This document shows positions 1 through 8,496 of a stretch of 35,708 bases of DNA, piece by piece. Position 1 is the first letter of the stretch, and every line of letters starts with the position of its first letter. Below the pieces are notes generated by a model. That model made no database searches, was not told the origin of the DNA, and saw nothing but the letters and a program-made list of their open reading frames with translations. Origin of the DNA: Deltaproteobacteria bacterium (GTDB lineage: Bacteria > Desulfobacterota > Desulfobulbia > Desulfobulbales > SURF-16); assembly GCA_029933005.1 (NCBI GenBank), contig JAOZOY010000027.1:1-35708 (forward strand), given 5' to 3'. The translations under genes and the position numbers were made by a program.

Positions 1-83
1 ATTTTAATATGTTGTTCCATTTTTTCGATATTATTCTTATCTAGACCGGATTGTCTGAGAAAGAGCAGGTCATAATGGCACAT
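1..83 (-). CDS. possible N-terminal part of a CDS running off the left edge (MCHYDLLFLRQSGLDKNNIEKMEQHIK...)
   Basis: Open minus-strand frame to the window edge with ATG at 83; no homology recognised, short. Confidence 0.2.
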   Translation of the reverse strand, partial: MCHYDLLFLRQSGLDKNNIEKMEQHIK

Positions 84-201
84 AACCGCTCGTCTGCCTG
101 GAATATAGAGGGTTTTGGTTATCTTTTTTGTTTCTGTTCGTCAACCTGATGCAAATAAAGTAATTTGATTATTAGGGAGATACCTTCAACCTGTTTAATT
201 C

Positions 202-273
202 TCTCACCGAGGCACAGATATCATAGATATGATTCTTTTTTCTCTGCTGTAGTCTCTGCGCCTCGGTAAGAGA
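202..273. repeat. imperfect inverted repeat (tctcaccgaggcacaga ... tctgcgcctcggtaagaga)
   Basis: Arms 202-218 and about 255-273 are reverse complementary with one mismatch and one 2-nt indel; upstream of the ABC exporter pair. Confidence 0.55.
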
Positions 274-353
274 TAAATTCTAATATGTGGTTGTTTTTTA
301 CGAAATTATCACCGATTATCATCGGTCAGCTCCTACCATGTCGGGAATGAAAA

Positions 354-2084
354 ATGATGTCTGAATTCCAAATTATTAAGCCTTATTTTAAAAAATATTT
401 TTTTCGACTTTTTGTGGGAATCATAGCTGTTTTGAGCGTGGATTTTTTCCAGCTCTGTATTCCCAGATTGTTAAAAACAGCAGTAGATGAACTTGGCCGT
501 TTGACTCCGGACAATGCCATTATTCTCCGTTTAGCCTTAGCCATCAGTCTTCTTGCCCTGCTTATTGCTGCTTTACGTTTTATCTGGCGTTTTCTCATTC
601 TTGGTTTTTCACGCCTTCTTGAAATGGAGCTGCGAAACAGGTTGTTTTCTCATATCCTCACTCTTGATCGTGCTTTTTTTCAACAAAGAAGTGCCGGTGA
701 CATCATGGCCCTGTCCACCAATGACCTGCAGGCCGTGCAAATGGCCTGCGGCATGGGAGTTGTGGCGTCCCTTGATGCGATAATCATGGGTCTGGCCGCA
801 CTGTGCTGTATGATCTATATCCATCCAACTCTGACGGTAATCGCCCTTCTTCCCATGCCGCTGCTGGTGATTGGTGCCCGGTTGCTGACCCGTCGCTTGG
901 GTCGTCTCTTTGGTACGGTGCAGGAGCAATTTTCCAATCTGACCGAATTTTCCCGTGACGCAATAGCCTCGATACGCCTGATTAAGGCCTATAATCAGGA
1001 GGACACGTATTCCAGCCAGTTTGACAAAAAAGGGAAAATATATGTCCGTAATAATTTTCGACTGGCCTTTGTCCATGGGACTCTTTTTCCCCTTTCCAGC
1101 GCCATTGCCAATGCAAGTCTGCTGCTGGTTCTCTGGTGGGGCGGTCGTCTTGTTGTTGATGCAGAGATTTCCATTGGTGATTTCATCGCTTTCATTGCTT
1201 ACCTCTACATGCTGACCTGGCCCATGATGGCCATGGGTTGGGTTGTCAATCTTTTCCAGCGCGGCAAAATTTCGCTGCAAAGGATTCAAGAAATTTTCAT
1301 GGCCAGACCACTTTTTTCCGAAAGCGAATATCCTGAGACGGTTGAAGAGATTCAGGCCATTCATCTTCGCAACCTCTCTTTTGCTTATCCGGGAAGCAGC
1401 CAGCTTGTTCTTCGAGATGTCAATCTGCGGATTCGGCCGGGAATCTTGGGGATTGTCGGCAAGACCGGTTCCGGCAAGACAACCCTGTGTCATCTTCTTA
1501 CCCGTCTTTATCCGGTTGAAGGCGGCATGATTTATTTTAATAACCACGATATCAATAAGCTCGGTTTAGCGGATTTAAGATCACATATTGCCTATATCCC
1601 GCAAGAGGTACAGCTTTTTTCGGACAGCATTGCTCATAATATCCGTCTGGGCAAGAATGATGCAACTATTGAAGAAGTTGAGACCGCTGCCAGGATGGCG
1701 GTGATCCATGATGAGATTATGGCCATGCCTGACGGCTATGAAACCATGATCGGCGAAAAGGGAATTCTGCTTTCCGGTGGCCAGAGACAGAGAATTGCCC
1801 TTGCCAGGGGATTGTTGCTGAATCGTCCCATCATGATTATTGATGATTCTTTTTCAGCCGTTGACATGGAGACGGAGAACAAGGTGATTGAAAATCTTGC
1901 CGAATATCTGCGGGGACGAATCTGTATTCTTGTGTCCCATCGCATTGCGCCGCTCCGTTCGGCACGAGAGATTATTGTTCTTGAAAACGGCGCCATTGTT
2001 GGCAGAGGCTCCCATGATGAATTGTTGCTGAAAAACAATTTTTACGGAACCATCTGCCGTCGGCAGCAGGTAGAGAGATTCTGA
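354..2084 (+). CDS. ABC exporter subunit 1 (TMD-NBD, MdlA-like)
   Basis: N-terminal TM domain; Walker A GKTGSGKT, signature LSGGQ, Walker B IMIIDD, H-loop SHR; stop/start overlap with next ORF. Confidence 0.92.
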   Translation: MMSEFQIIKPYFKKYFFRLFVGIIAVLSVDFFQLCIPRLLKTAVDELGRLTPDNAIILRLALAISLLALLIAALRFIWRFLILGFSRLLEMELRNRLFSHILTLDRAFFQQRSAGDIMALSTNDLQAVQMACGMGVVASLDAIIMGLAALCCMIYIHPTLTVIALLPMPLLVIGARLLTRRLGRLFGTVQEQFSNLTEFSRDAIASIRLIKAYNQEDTYSSQFDKKGKIYVRNNFRLAFVHGTLFPLSSAIANASLLLVLWWGGRLVVDAEISIGDFIAFIAYLYMLTWPMMAMGWVVNLFQRGKISLQRIQEIFMARPLFSESEYPETVEEIQAIHLRNLSFAYPGSSQLVLRDVNLRIRPGILGIVGKTGSGKTTLCHLLTRLYPVEGGMIYFNNHDINKLGLADLRSHIAYIPQEVQLFSDSIAHNIRLGKNDATIEEVETAARMAVIHDEIMAMPDGYETMIGEKGILLSGGQRQRIALARGLLLNRPIMIIDDSFSAVDMETENKVIENLAEYLRGRICILVSHRIAPLRSAREIIVLENGAIVGRGSHDELLLKNNFYGTICRRQQVERF

Positions 2085-3865
2085 TGCGTTCAAAATTCGG
2101 TTATTTTGAAGACGATTACGTCCCCCGGGAACGGGACGGAAAACTGATTTCAAAGATTATCGCCATTGCCGCTCCTCACTGGAAATGGGTGACGTTCGGC
2201 CTTATCCTCTCTTTTGGAGTGACTGCGGCAAGTCTGGCTCTGCCTTATCTCCTCCGCCTTGGCATCGATCAATACATTGTCAATGAAGAGTTGGCGAATA
2301 TTGAACGTGTGAGCGGGATTACGCAGTTGTCCTTTCTATTTCTCATCATCATGCTGGCCGGTTTCGGAGCCCAGTTCTGTCAGATCATAGTCCTGGAGTG
2401 GGCCGGCCAGAACATGATGCACAGTCTGCGCCGGAAACTTTTCATTCACACACTGCATCTGCCGATTTCTTTTTTTAATGTGACGCCGGTGGGCAGGATC
2501 GTCACAAGGGTCACTAATGATATACAGAATATGCATGAGATGTTTACCTCAGTTGTTGTTACCGGAGTCAATGATTTTATCCGGTTAGGCGGTATTCTGA
2601 TTCTACTGTTCTGGATGAACTGGCGACTGGCCTGTGTTGTCAGTCTTGTTTACCCCTTCCTTGTCCTGTCAACTGTCCTCTTTGGTCGCTTGGCCAGGGA
2701 TGTGTCCCGCCAGATCCGTACCAGCCTGGCCGGCCTGAATACTTTTATTCAGGAGAATGTTTCCGGTGTTTCCGTTCTTCAGCTCTTCGGCGTCCAGCAG
2801 GACTCGATGAACAAATATCATATCCTCGGAGAAGATTATTGCCAATTGGTCTTGCGCCAGATTCGAATTTTCGGCACATTTATGCCGCTGATCGAATTCC
2901 TGCAGTCAATAGCCCTGAGTCTGATTATCTGGTATGGCGGTGGAGAAATAATCAGGGAGCACATGACCCTGGGAGATCTTACCGCTTTTATTTCCTATAT
3001 TCGTCTTTTTTTTCAACCGGTTCGTGAACTTTCCCAGAAATATTCTATTGTTCAGTCCGCCATGGCCTCGGCGGAAAGAATTTTTCATCTGATGGATCAG
3101 GAAAAGACTGACAGCACCGGAATCATTCCGCTCCATATTGACGGCAAAATTGAGTTCCAGGGGGTCTCGTTCTCATATGAAAAAAACCATCCTGTTCTGC
3201 GTAACCTCACCTTTACTGTCCGTCCGGGAGAGACCCTGGCTATTGTCGGTGCCACCGGAGCGGGAAAAAGTACAATTATCAATCTGATTGAGCGGTTTCA
3301 TGCGCCGGATGAAGGTGCGATCCTGCTTGACGGCGTGAATCTGCAACAGCTGTCATCGGAATGGCTGAGAAAAATAATTGGCTTTGTCCCCCAGGACCTG
3401 TTCATCATAGCCGGCACTATCAGGGAAAATATTGTTCTTGACCTAGAGGTAAGCGACGAAGATCTTGATGGGATTCTTGATCTTTCCCAGATGAGTTCCG
3501 TTGTTAAAAATCTTCCGGATGGTCTGCAGACGCGAATCGGTGAAGGATTTGATCTTTCCAGGGGACAACAGCAGCTGATGAGTCTTGCCCGGGTATTGGC
3601 CCGAAATCCGAAAATTCTCATTCTTGACGAGGCCACGGCCAATGTGGACAGTGAAACGGAAATGCTTATTGATCAGGCTCTGGAAAATGTGATGTCCCAA
3701 AGGACTTGTATTTTGATAGCCCATCGTTTATCAACTATCCGGCGGGCAGACTGGATTCTGGTCATGGAAAGGGGAAAAATTGTTGAATCAGGCAGCCATG
3801 ACGGTTTAATGGCTGAAAAGGGCCATTATTTCCGTCTGCAAAGGTTGCTGAACATTACGGAGTGA
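2084..3865 (+). CDS. ABC exporter subunit 2 (TMD-NBD, MdlB-like)
   Basis: TM domain; Walker A GATGAGKS, signature LSRGQ, Walker B LILDEA, H-loop AHR. Confidence 0.92.
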   Translation: MRSKFGYFEDDYVPRERDGKLISKIIAIAAPHWKWVTFGLILSFGVTAASLALPYLLRLGIDQYIVNEELANIERVSGITQLSFLFLIIMLAGFGAQFCQIIVLEWAGQNMMHSLRRKLFIHTLHLPISFFNVTPVGRIVTRVTNDIQNMHEMFTSVVVTGVNDFIRLGGILILLFWMNWRLACVVSLVYPFLVLSTVLFGRLARDVSRQIRTSLAGLNTFIQENVSGVSVLQLFGVQQDSMNKYHILGEDYCQLVLRQIRIFGTFMPLIEFLQSIALSLIIWYGGGEIIREHMTLGDLTAFISYIRLFFQPVRELSQKYSIVQSAMASAERIFHLMDQEKTDSTGIIPLHIDGKIEFQGVSFSYEKNHPVLRNLTFTVRPGETLAIVGATGAGKSTIINLIERFHAPDEGAILLDGVNLQQLSSEWLRKIIGFVPQDLFIIAGTIRENIVLDLEVSDEDLDGILDLSQMSSVVKNLPDGLQTRIGEGFDLSRGQQQLMSLARVLARNPKILILDEATANVDSETEMLIDQALENVMSQRTCILIAHRLSTIRRADWILVMERGKIVESGSHDGLMAEKGHYFRLQRLLNITE

Positions 3866-3877
3866 AGGTTTGAGATA

Positions 3878-3974
3878 ATGGTTTCGTAAAAAGTCAAAAT
3901 TTTCAAATTTGGTGACGCAGATTCAAGTAGTTACATAGCAAAAAAAGTGTTTTTTTGGCTTTTTACGAGATCAT
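3878..3974. repeat. MITE-like palindromic repeat, family GTAAAAAG, copy A
   Basis: Terminal inverted arms atggtttcgtaaaaagtc / ggctttttacgagatcat; related copy at 32114-32207 in opposite orientation. Confidence 0.65.
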
Positions 3975-4042
3975 CAAGATTGAAGTAGTAGTTTTTTTGT
4001 CAAATGATCTTGCCGGTTTTACTCGAAAGAGAACAAAACCCG

Positions 4043-4648
4043 TCATTTGTCGAGAATTTCATCTCTGTTTTTTTTATACCACTCCTGGTCGCCGTAGAGG
4101 TTGTCGGAACACTCCGGACAGATGCCATGACTTAAATCCAGGCCGACATTTCGGGCAAGATATTCTTCAAGGGGTTTCCAGTCACCGTTTCCAATTCCCT
4201 TTCCCGCGTCATCTCTTATTTTTTTGCATACGCTGCAGATGGGCAGGATGCTTTCGTAGAATTTGACTTTTTTCTGCAATTCCACCTTGTCGATGCAGTT
4301 TCCAACCCGTAATATCAGCTCTTCGTTATTGCAGGGCTTCAGGAGATAATCGGCCGCACCGAGGCGCAGCGCTTCAATCGCTGAATCGAGCTCACCATAA
4401 CCGGTCATGATGATGACCGGTATATCCGGAGATTTTTTCTTGATTTCAGCCAACAGCTCCAGGCCGCCGATACCCTCCATCATGAGATCGGTGATGACCA
4501 GGTCATACTTTTCTTTTTCAAGCATGGCAAGAGCCTGCTCTCCGTTCTCTGCCGTATCAACGGAGTAATCGGAGCGGCGAAGGTCAACCAGGATACATTT
4601 CAGAATAATGATTTCATCATCAACGATGAGAATTTTTCTTTTCATCAA
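4043..4648 (-). CDS. response regulator with C-terminal Cys-rich module (ILPICSVCKKIRDD...SHGICPEC)
   Basis: REC domain KILIVDDE...DLVITDLMM...LLKPC; CxxC pairs at C-terminus. Confidence 0.88.
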   Translation of the reverse strand: MMKRKILIVDDEIIILKCILVDLRRSDYSVDTAENGEQALAMLEKEKYDLVITDLMMEGIGGLELLAEIKKKSPDIPVIIMTGYGELDSAIEALRLGAADYLLKPCNNEELILRVGNCIDKVELQKKVKFYESILPICSVCKKIRDDAGKGIGNGDWKPLEEYLARNVGLDLSHGICPECSDNLYGDQEWYKKNRDEILDK

Positions 4649-6401
4649 TCAGCCTCGTATCAACGGGTAAAGTGATCGTAAACGTGGAGCCCTGACCGGG
4701 CCGGCTTTCCACGGAAATATTTCCTCCGTGGCTTTTTATAATTCCGTATGAAACAGGCAGGCCAAGTCCTGTTCCTTTCACAGCCGGCTTGGTGGTAAAA
4801 AATGGTTCAAAGATATTTGCTATATGATCCGGGTGAATGCCGCTGCCGGTATCCTTAATTTTTATGAAGAGATTATCTTTCTGCAATGTTGTGGAGATCG
4901 TCACCGTGCCTCCTTCCTCGGGCATAGCATCTGCGGCATTATTAAATAAATTCACCAGCACCTGTTTGATCTGATCCGGGATAGCCCAAATAAGCGGAAC
5001 AGAAGCATCAAATTTTTTTTCGACCCTGGCTTTTTTGTTTTTAAATTGCTTTTTATGAAAAAGCAGGATGCTGTCAATGGATTGATGTATATCGAACAAC
5101 TCTTTTTTCCCGGATGAAGGCCGGTTAAACTGCTGCAGTTCCTTGATGAGAAATTTCATCCTGTGGCATTCCTGCAATGCGATATTCATAAGCTCTTGAT
5201 ACTCTTCGCTGAGTGATTCGTATTTACGGATACTGTAGATGACATTCATCACACCATGTAAAGGATTATTGAATTCATGGGCAATGCAGGCGGACAGGCG
5301 GCCAATTGCGCCTAATTTTTCCGAATGAAGCAGCTGCTGCCGGGTCTGCTCAAGCTCTTGCTCCGTTTCATGCTTTTCCGTCATATCAAAAAATGTACTG
5401 ATCATGCCGTGCAGTGAATTACCGTCATCAAGCAATGGTACAGAATGAACCCTGGCAAATTTTTTCTCCCTGTCGATTGTCCTGTACTTGATTATTTTTT
5501 CCGGTAATTCCTTGCCCTGCAGAAAAGCCGCTAAATGACAATCTGCACAGCTTTTACTCCTGTTTTCAAAGAAAGCATAGCAGTGTGTTCCCAAAATATT
5601 TTTTCTGGCGCAATCGAAATAGGAGCAGAAGGCGTCATTGACCCGCTCTATCTGACAATCTCCGGAGATGATGCACAGCGGCACGGCAACATTAAAAATT
5701 TGATCCAACTCCTGATAGGCCAAAATCAGATTATGATGGGAAGTTGTCTGGTCATCCTGCGCTTTTTGTAAACTGACAATATTCTCTTCAAGAGCATTGT
5801 TTTTGATTTTTAATTCACGATGAGTTTTTTCCCGGATTTTTTCGGACAAATAGGAGTAAAGAGAGACAACAAAAAATGACGGAAAAAAACGCAACATCAA
5901 TTCATTGGGATAGATAAAGAAAGATTGAGGATGAAGTGGGAAGATAGTGTGGAACAACAGGGGAATTGCCAGACAGATTGTCGCGGCGGCGCCTCCGGTT
6001 GAACCTAGCAGGAAGGAAGAAAACAGGGGATAGGTATAAATCCAGACAAAAGCGGATCCACCAACGCCACCGGAAAAGAAAAGGTACCAGTAAAGCCCTG
6101 TCATGGCGCACATTCCACCAAGGATAACCCTTCTGTATTGGTGGCATGTTTTTAAGTTAACAAGAAGGATTGCCAGGATGAAGGCTATTAAAAAATCAGC
6201 GATAAACAGGTTTGTTTTTTTTTGAAGAAGAGCCAGAAGCCCCATGGGAATCAAAACAAAAATTCCGCTAACACTTATGAGGTTCATGAGCATGATTCGA
6301 CGCACACTTTCTAAATCATGCTCTGGTTTCACACCATTAAGGATGATATGTTGATAACACCATTGGCAGCGATGGGAAATGAAACTAACGAGTGGGCTCA
6401 T
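4620..6401 (-). CDS. membrane sensor histidine kinase with PAS domain
   Basis: N-terminal TM segments; PAS region; H-box IAHEFNNPLHG; HATPase NLFNNAADAMPEEGG, DTGSGI, GTGLGL. Confidence 0.92.
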   Translation of the reverse strand: MSPLVSFISHRCQWCYQHIILNGVKPEHDLESVRRIMLMNLISVSGIFVLIPMGLLALLQKKTNLFIADFLIAFILAILLVNLKTCHQYRRVILGGMCAMTGLYWYLFFSGGVGGSAFVWIYTYPLFSSFLLGSTGGAAATICLAIPLLFHTIFPLHPQSFFIYPNELMLRFFPSFFVVSLYSYLSEKIREKTHRELKIKNNALEENIVSLQKAQDDQTTSHHNLILAYQELDQIFNVAVPLCIISGDCQIERVNDAFCSYFDCARKNILGTHCYAFFENRSKSCADCHLAAFLQGKELPEKIIKYRTIDREKKFARVHSVPLLDDGNSLHGMISTFFDMTEKHETEQELEQTRQQLLHSEKLGAIGRLSACIAHEFNNPLHGVMNVIYSIRKYESLSEEYQELMNIALQECHRMKFLIKELQQFNRPSSGKKELFDIHQSIDSILLFHKKQFKNKKARVEKKFDASVPLIWAIPDQIKQVLVNLFNNAADAMPEEGGTVTISTTLQKDNLFIKIKDTGSGIHPDHIANIFEPFFTTKPAVKGTGLGLPVSYGIIKSHGGNISVESRPGQGSTFTITLPVDTRLIDEKKNSHR

Positions 6402-6508
6402 TATAATTGTCAGGGCTTGTTGCCATTAATGAATGGGGTACGGATGAGGTGCTGTTGAATAGTGACACAATGATCTTAATTCAGAAATGAAAAAGTGACT
6501 GAACCAGG

Positions 6509-7675
6509 TCATCCATTCTGGAGTTTATCGAGTTTTTTTTCCAGTTTCTTGGTCTCTGGGCAATCAGGAGAGAGCCTGAGTACCTTATTAATATATGCCC
6601 GGGCTCCGTCATATTCTTTGTCCTCCATAAGAAGGAAGGCGAGATTGAGGTTGGTGCTTTTGTGCTGGGGAAGATAACCAAGAGCGCTCATGTAAAAGTA
6701 TTTTGCCTTGTCCTGATTTCCCTTCTCTTTGCAACAAAAGCCTAAGCGGTTCCAGAAACGGACAATTTTTTCCTTATCATCTTCACCGAATTTTCTCAAA
6801 AAAAGATCGTCAGCTTCATCATAAAGACCGGCAGCAATAAAATCCTCAACAAGGTTTTTTAATATTTCCTTGTCGTTTTTGGCAAGTCTAACAGCGGTTT
6901 TCAGGTGATGCGCTGCTTTTTCCGTCTCACCAAGTCGCCCGTAAGCCGCGCCAAGATTGCGCTGCATTTCCAGTTTGTCCGGAATAAGAAGGACAACTTC
7001 AGAAAGAATTTTTGCCAGTATTTTGTCATCTTTTCGTTCATTGTGGATTTCGGCCAGAGCGATAAGGGCATTGACATAAAGCCTGGAGAGGCTGACGCAT
7101 TTATTGAAATCCGTTATCGCCTTTTCCAAGTTTTTGTTTTTTTTGTGAATAAGTCCCGTGTAATAATAGGACATGGGGTTTTCCGGTTGGTGCCGGGTCG
7201 CGACATTAAAGCATTTCAGAGCCTTCTTGTCGTTATTGTTGAGATAGTAAAATTTGCCTGCGGTTACCGCTTTTTCATACATTGTCGGCGTCATCTTCTG
7301 CCGAATGACTTTTTTCAAAAAATCGTCGAGCTTGCCGACATTGGGCGGCTTCAAGATGTAATAATCAACCTCGGCCTGGAGGGTATACATGATTTCGCTT
7401 TGATTGTCGGCACCGGTGATCATAATAAAGGGTAAATTGTAAAACTCTTTGGAAGCCCTGATCTTATGTAGCAACTCCAGTCCGTTCATGACAGGCATGA
7501 GCAGGTCACAAAGGACAATGTCAATGGAGTTTTCCTGGATGATCTTCCAGGCCGCGGCTCCATCCCCCGCAGACATCAGGTTGGTGTAATCAAGTCCATA
7601 CAGCATGGATTCAAGCAATTTACGCATGGCTTGATTATCTTCCACAATGAGAATTTTATATTGATTTTTTTTCAC
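6509..7675 (-). CDS. response regulator receiver domain fused to TPR repeats
   Basis: REC: KILIVEDNQ...DIVLCDLLMP...LKPP; followed by multiple TPR-like helices; GTG start. Confidence 0.88.
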   Translation of the reverse strand: MKKNQYKILIVEDNQAMRKLLESMLYGLDYTNLMSAGDGAAAWKIIQENSIDIVLCDLLMPVMNGLELLHKIRASKEFYNLPFIMITGADNQSEIMYTLQAEVDYYILKPPNVGKLDDFLKKVIRQKMTPTMYEKAVTAGKFYYLNNNDKKALKCFNVATRHQPENPMSYYYTGLIHKKNKNLEKAITDFNKCVSLSRLYVNALIALAEIHNERKDDKILAKILSEVVLLIPDKLEMQRNLGAAYGRLGETEKAAHHLKTAVRLAKNDKEILKNLVEDFIAAGLYDEADDLFLRKFGEDDKEKIVRFWNRLGFCCKEKGNQDKAKYFYMSALGYLPQHKSTNLNLAFLLMEDKEYDGARAYINKVLRLSPDCPETKKLEKKLDKLQNG

Positions 7676-7800
7676 GTATTCCTTGAAAAACCAACCTGAG
7701 CAGCTTGTCCCCGGGGGAGTTTAAGGGACAGCAAAAAAAAAGCATTCTCGGACGGTTTCCTGGTTTTCCTGCAGTCCCATGTTCATGTTACGATAGACAA

Positions 7801-8133
7801 CTACTTTTTATGGCAGGTTTTACAGGATTTGCCCTTCGGTACTTCCATCTCAATATGGCAGGGCCAGCATATTTTTTTATGAAAATCATTTTTCATTCCT
7901 GTCATGACTTCCGTTTTGATACTTAATGCGCCACCCTGATCAGTGTCATGGCATTTCACGCAGTCCAGTTTATCCTGGTGAAGCTTGTGCGGAAAAACAA
8001 CAGCCGCCTTTTTGCCTTCTATCGCGTGCCTGGCTTTCAGATCCATTTCCGCTGGACCACTGTTGGCCAGGCAAAGAGCCGATATGGAGAGCAGGCTGCC
8101 GGTCAGAATGAAACTCATCATTCGTTTTGTCAT
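7801..8133 (-). CDS. periplasmic triheme cytochrome, c3/c7 family
   Basis: Signal peptide MTKRMMSFILTGSLLSISALCLA; CVKCH, CWPCH, CKTCH; internal start 8133 with GGAG upstream preferred over ORF start 8208. Confidence 0.85.
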   Translation of the reverse strand: MTKRMMSFILTGSLLSISALCLANSGPAEMDLKARHAIEGKKAAVVFPHKLHQDKLDCVKCHDTDQGGALSIKTEVMTGMKNDFHKKICWPCHIEMEVPKGKSCKTCHKK

Positions 8134-8319
8134 TTTTTTAGCTCCAGAGTATTGATTTTTAAAGATTTTATAAATAAACAGAAAAAAACTCAAGACAATG
8201 CTTCTCATACTCCTTTTTCTTTTGCAATCTTTTTTTCGAGACCTTGCAAAAAAAAGCTTTGCATTCTAGTATCGTAATTTCAATTAGGGGCTATTCACTT
8301 CGGGGACCTTGAGTATATG

Positions 8320-8454
8320 GTAGGTTGGGTTAAGCGGATTACATGCACCATTCATGTCAGGTTCGCCTGAGTTCGTGCGACCTCAGCATGCCGATATTGC
8401 AAATTAGCGAACCTAACTAAACAATGCGGCAGCTTCCGGCTTAACCCAACCTAC
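8320..8454. repeat. MITE-like element with perfect 16-bp terminal inverted repeats
   Basis: gtaggttgggttaagc (8320-8335) / gcttaacccaacctac (8439-8454); nested aggttcgc (8359-8366) / gcgaacct (8407-8414). Confidence 0.75.
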
Positions 8455-8496
8455 TTTCAATTTTCAAGGCTTGGTATTAATTCAGGAATAAAGAAA

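Noticed and set aside
609-1547. 312-aa minus-strand ORF
   Set aside because: Antisense shadow of the first ABC exporter gene; low-complexity polar sequence without domain motifs. The other long antisense ORFs (e.g. 13096-13563, 19216-19775, 6905-7435) were rejected on the same grounds.
3955-4266. 103-aa ORF antisense to the response regulator
   Set aside because: Starts in MITE copy A and is antisense to a convincing REC protein; no family resemblance.
5540-5570. CADCH (CXXCH) in the histidine kinase PAS region as a heme-c site
   Set aside because: The kinase PAS domain is predicted cytoplasmic and resembles the Cys-containing PAS variant; covalent heme attachment there is unlikely.
7700-7740. 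Hairpin gcttgtccc...gggacagc with adjacent A-run as a terminator for the cytochrome gene
   Set aside because: In the minus direction the T-run precedes rather than follows the stem, so it does not fit a rho-independent terminator for that gene.
8220-8275. gcaaagc words upstream of the cytochrome gene as a c-di-GMP riboswitch
   Set aside because: Only one short block matches; no GEMM 3' block (CAGCCGGGTTGCC) or plausible P1 helix nearby.
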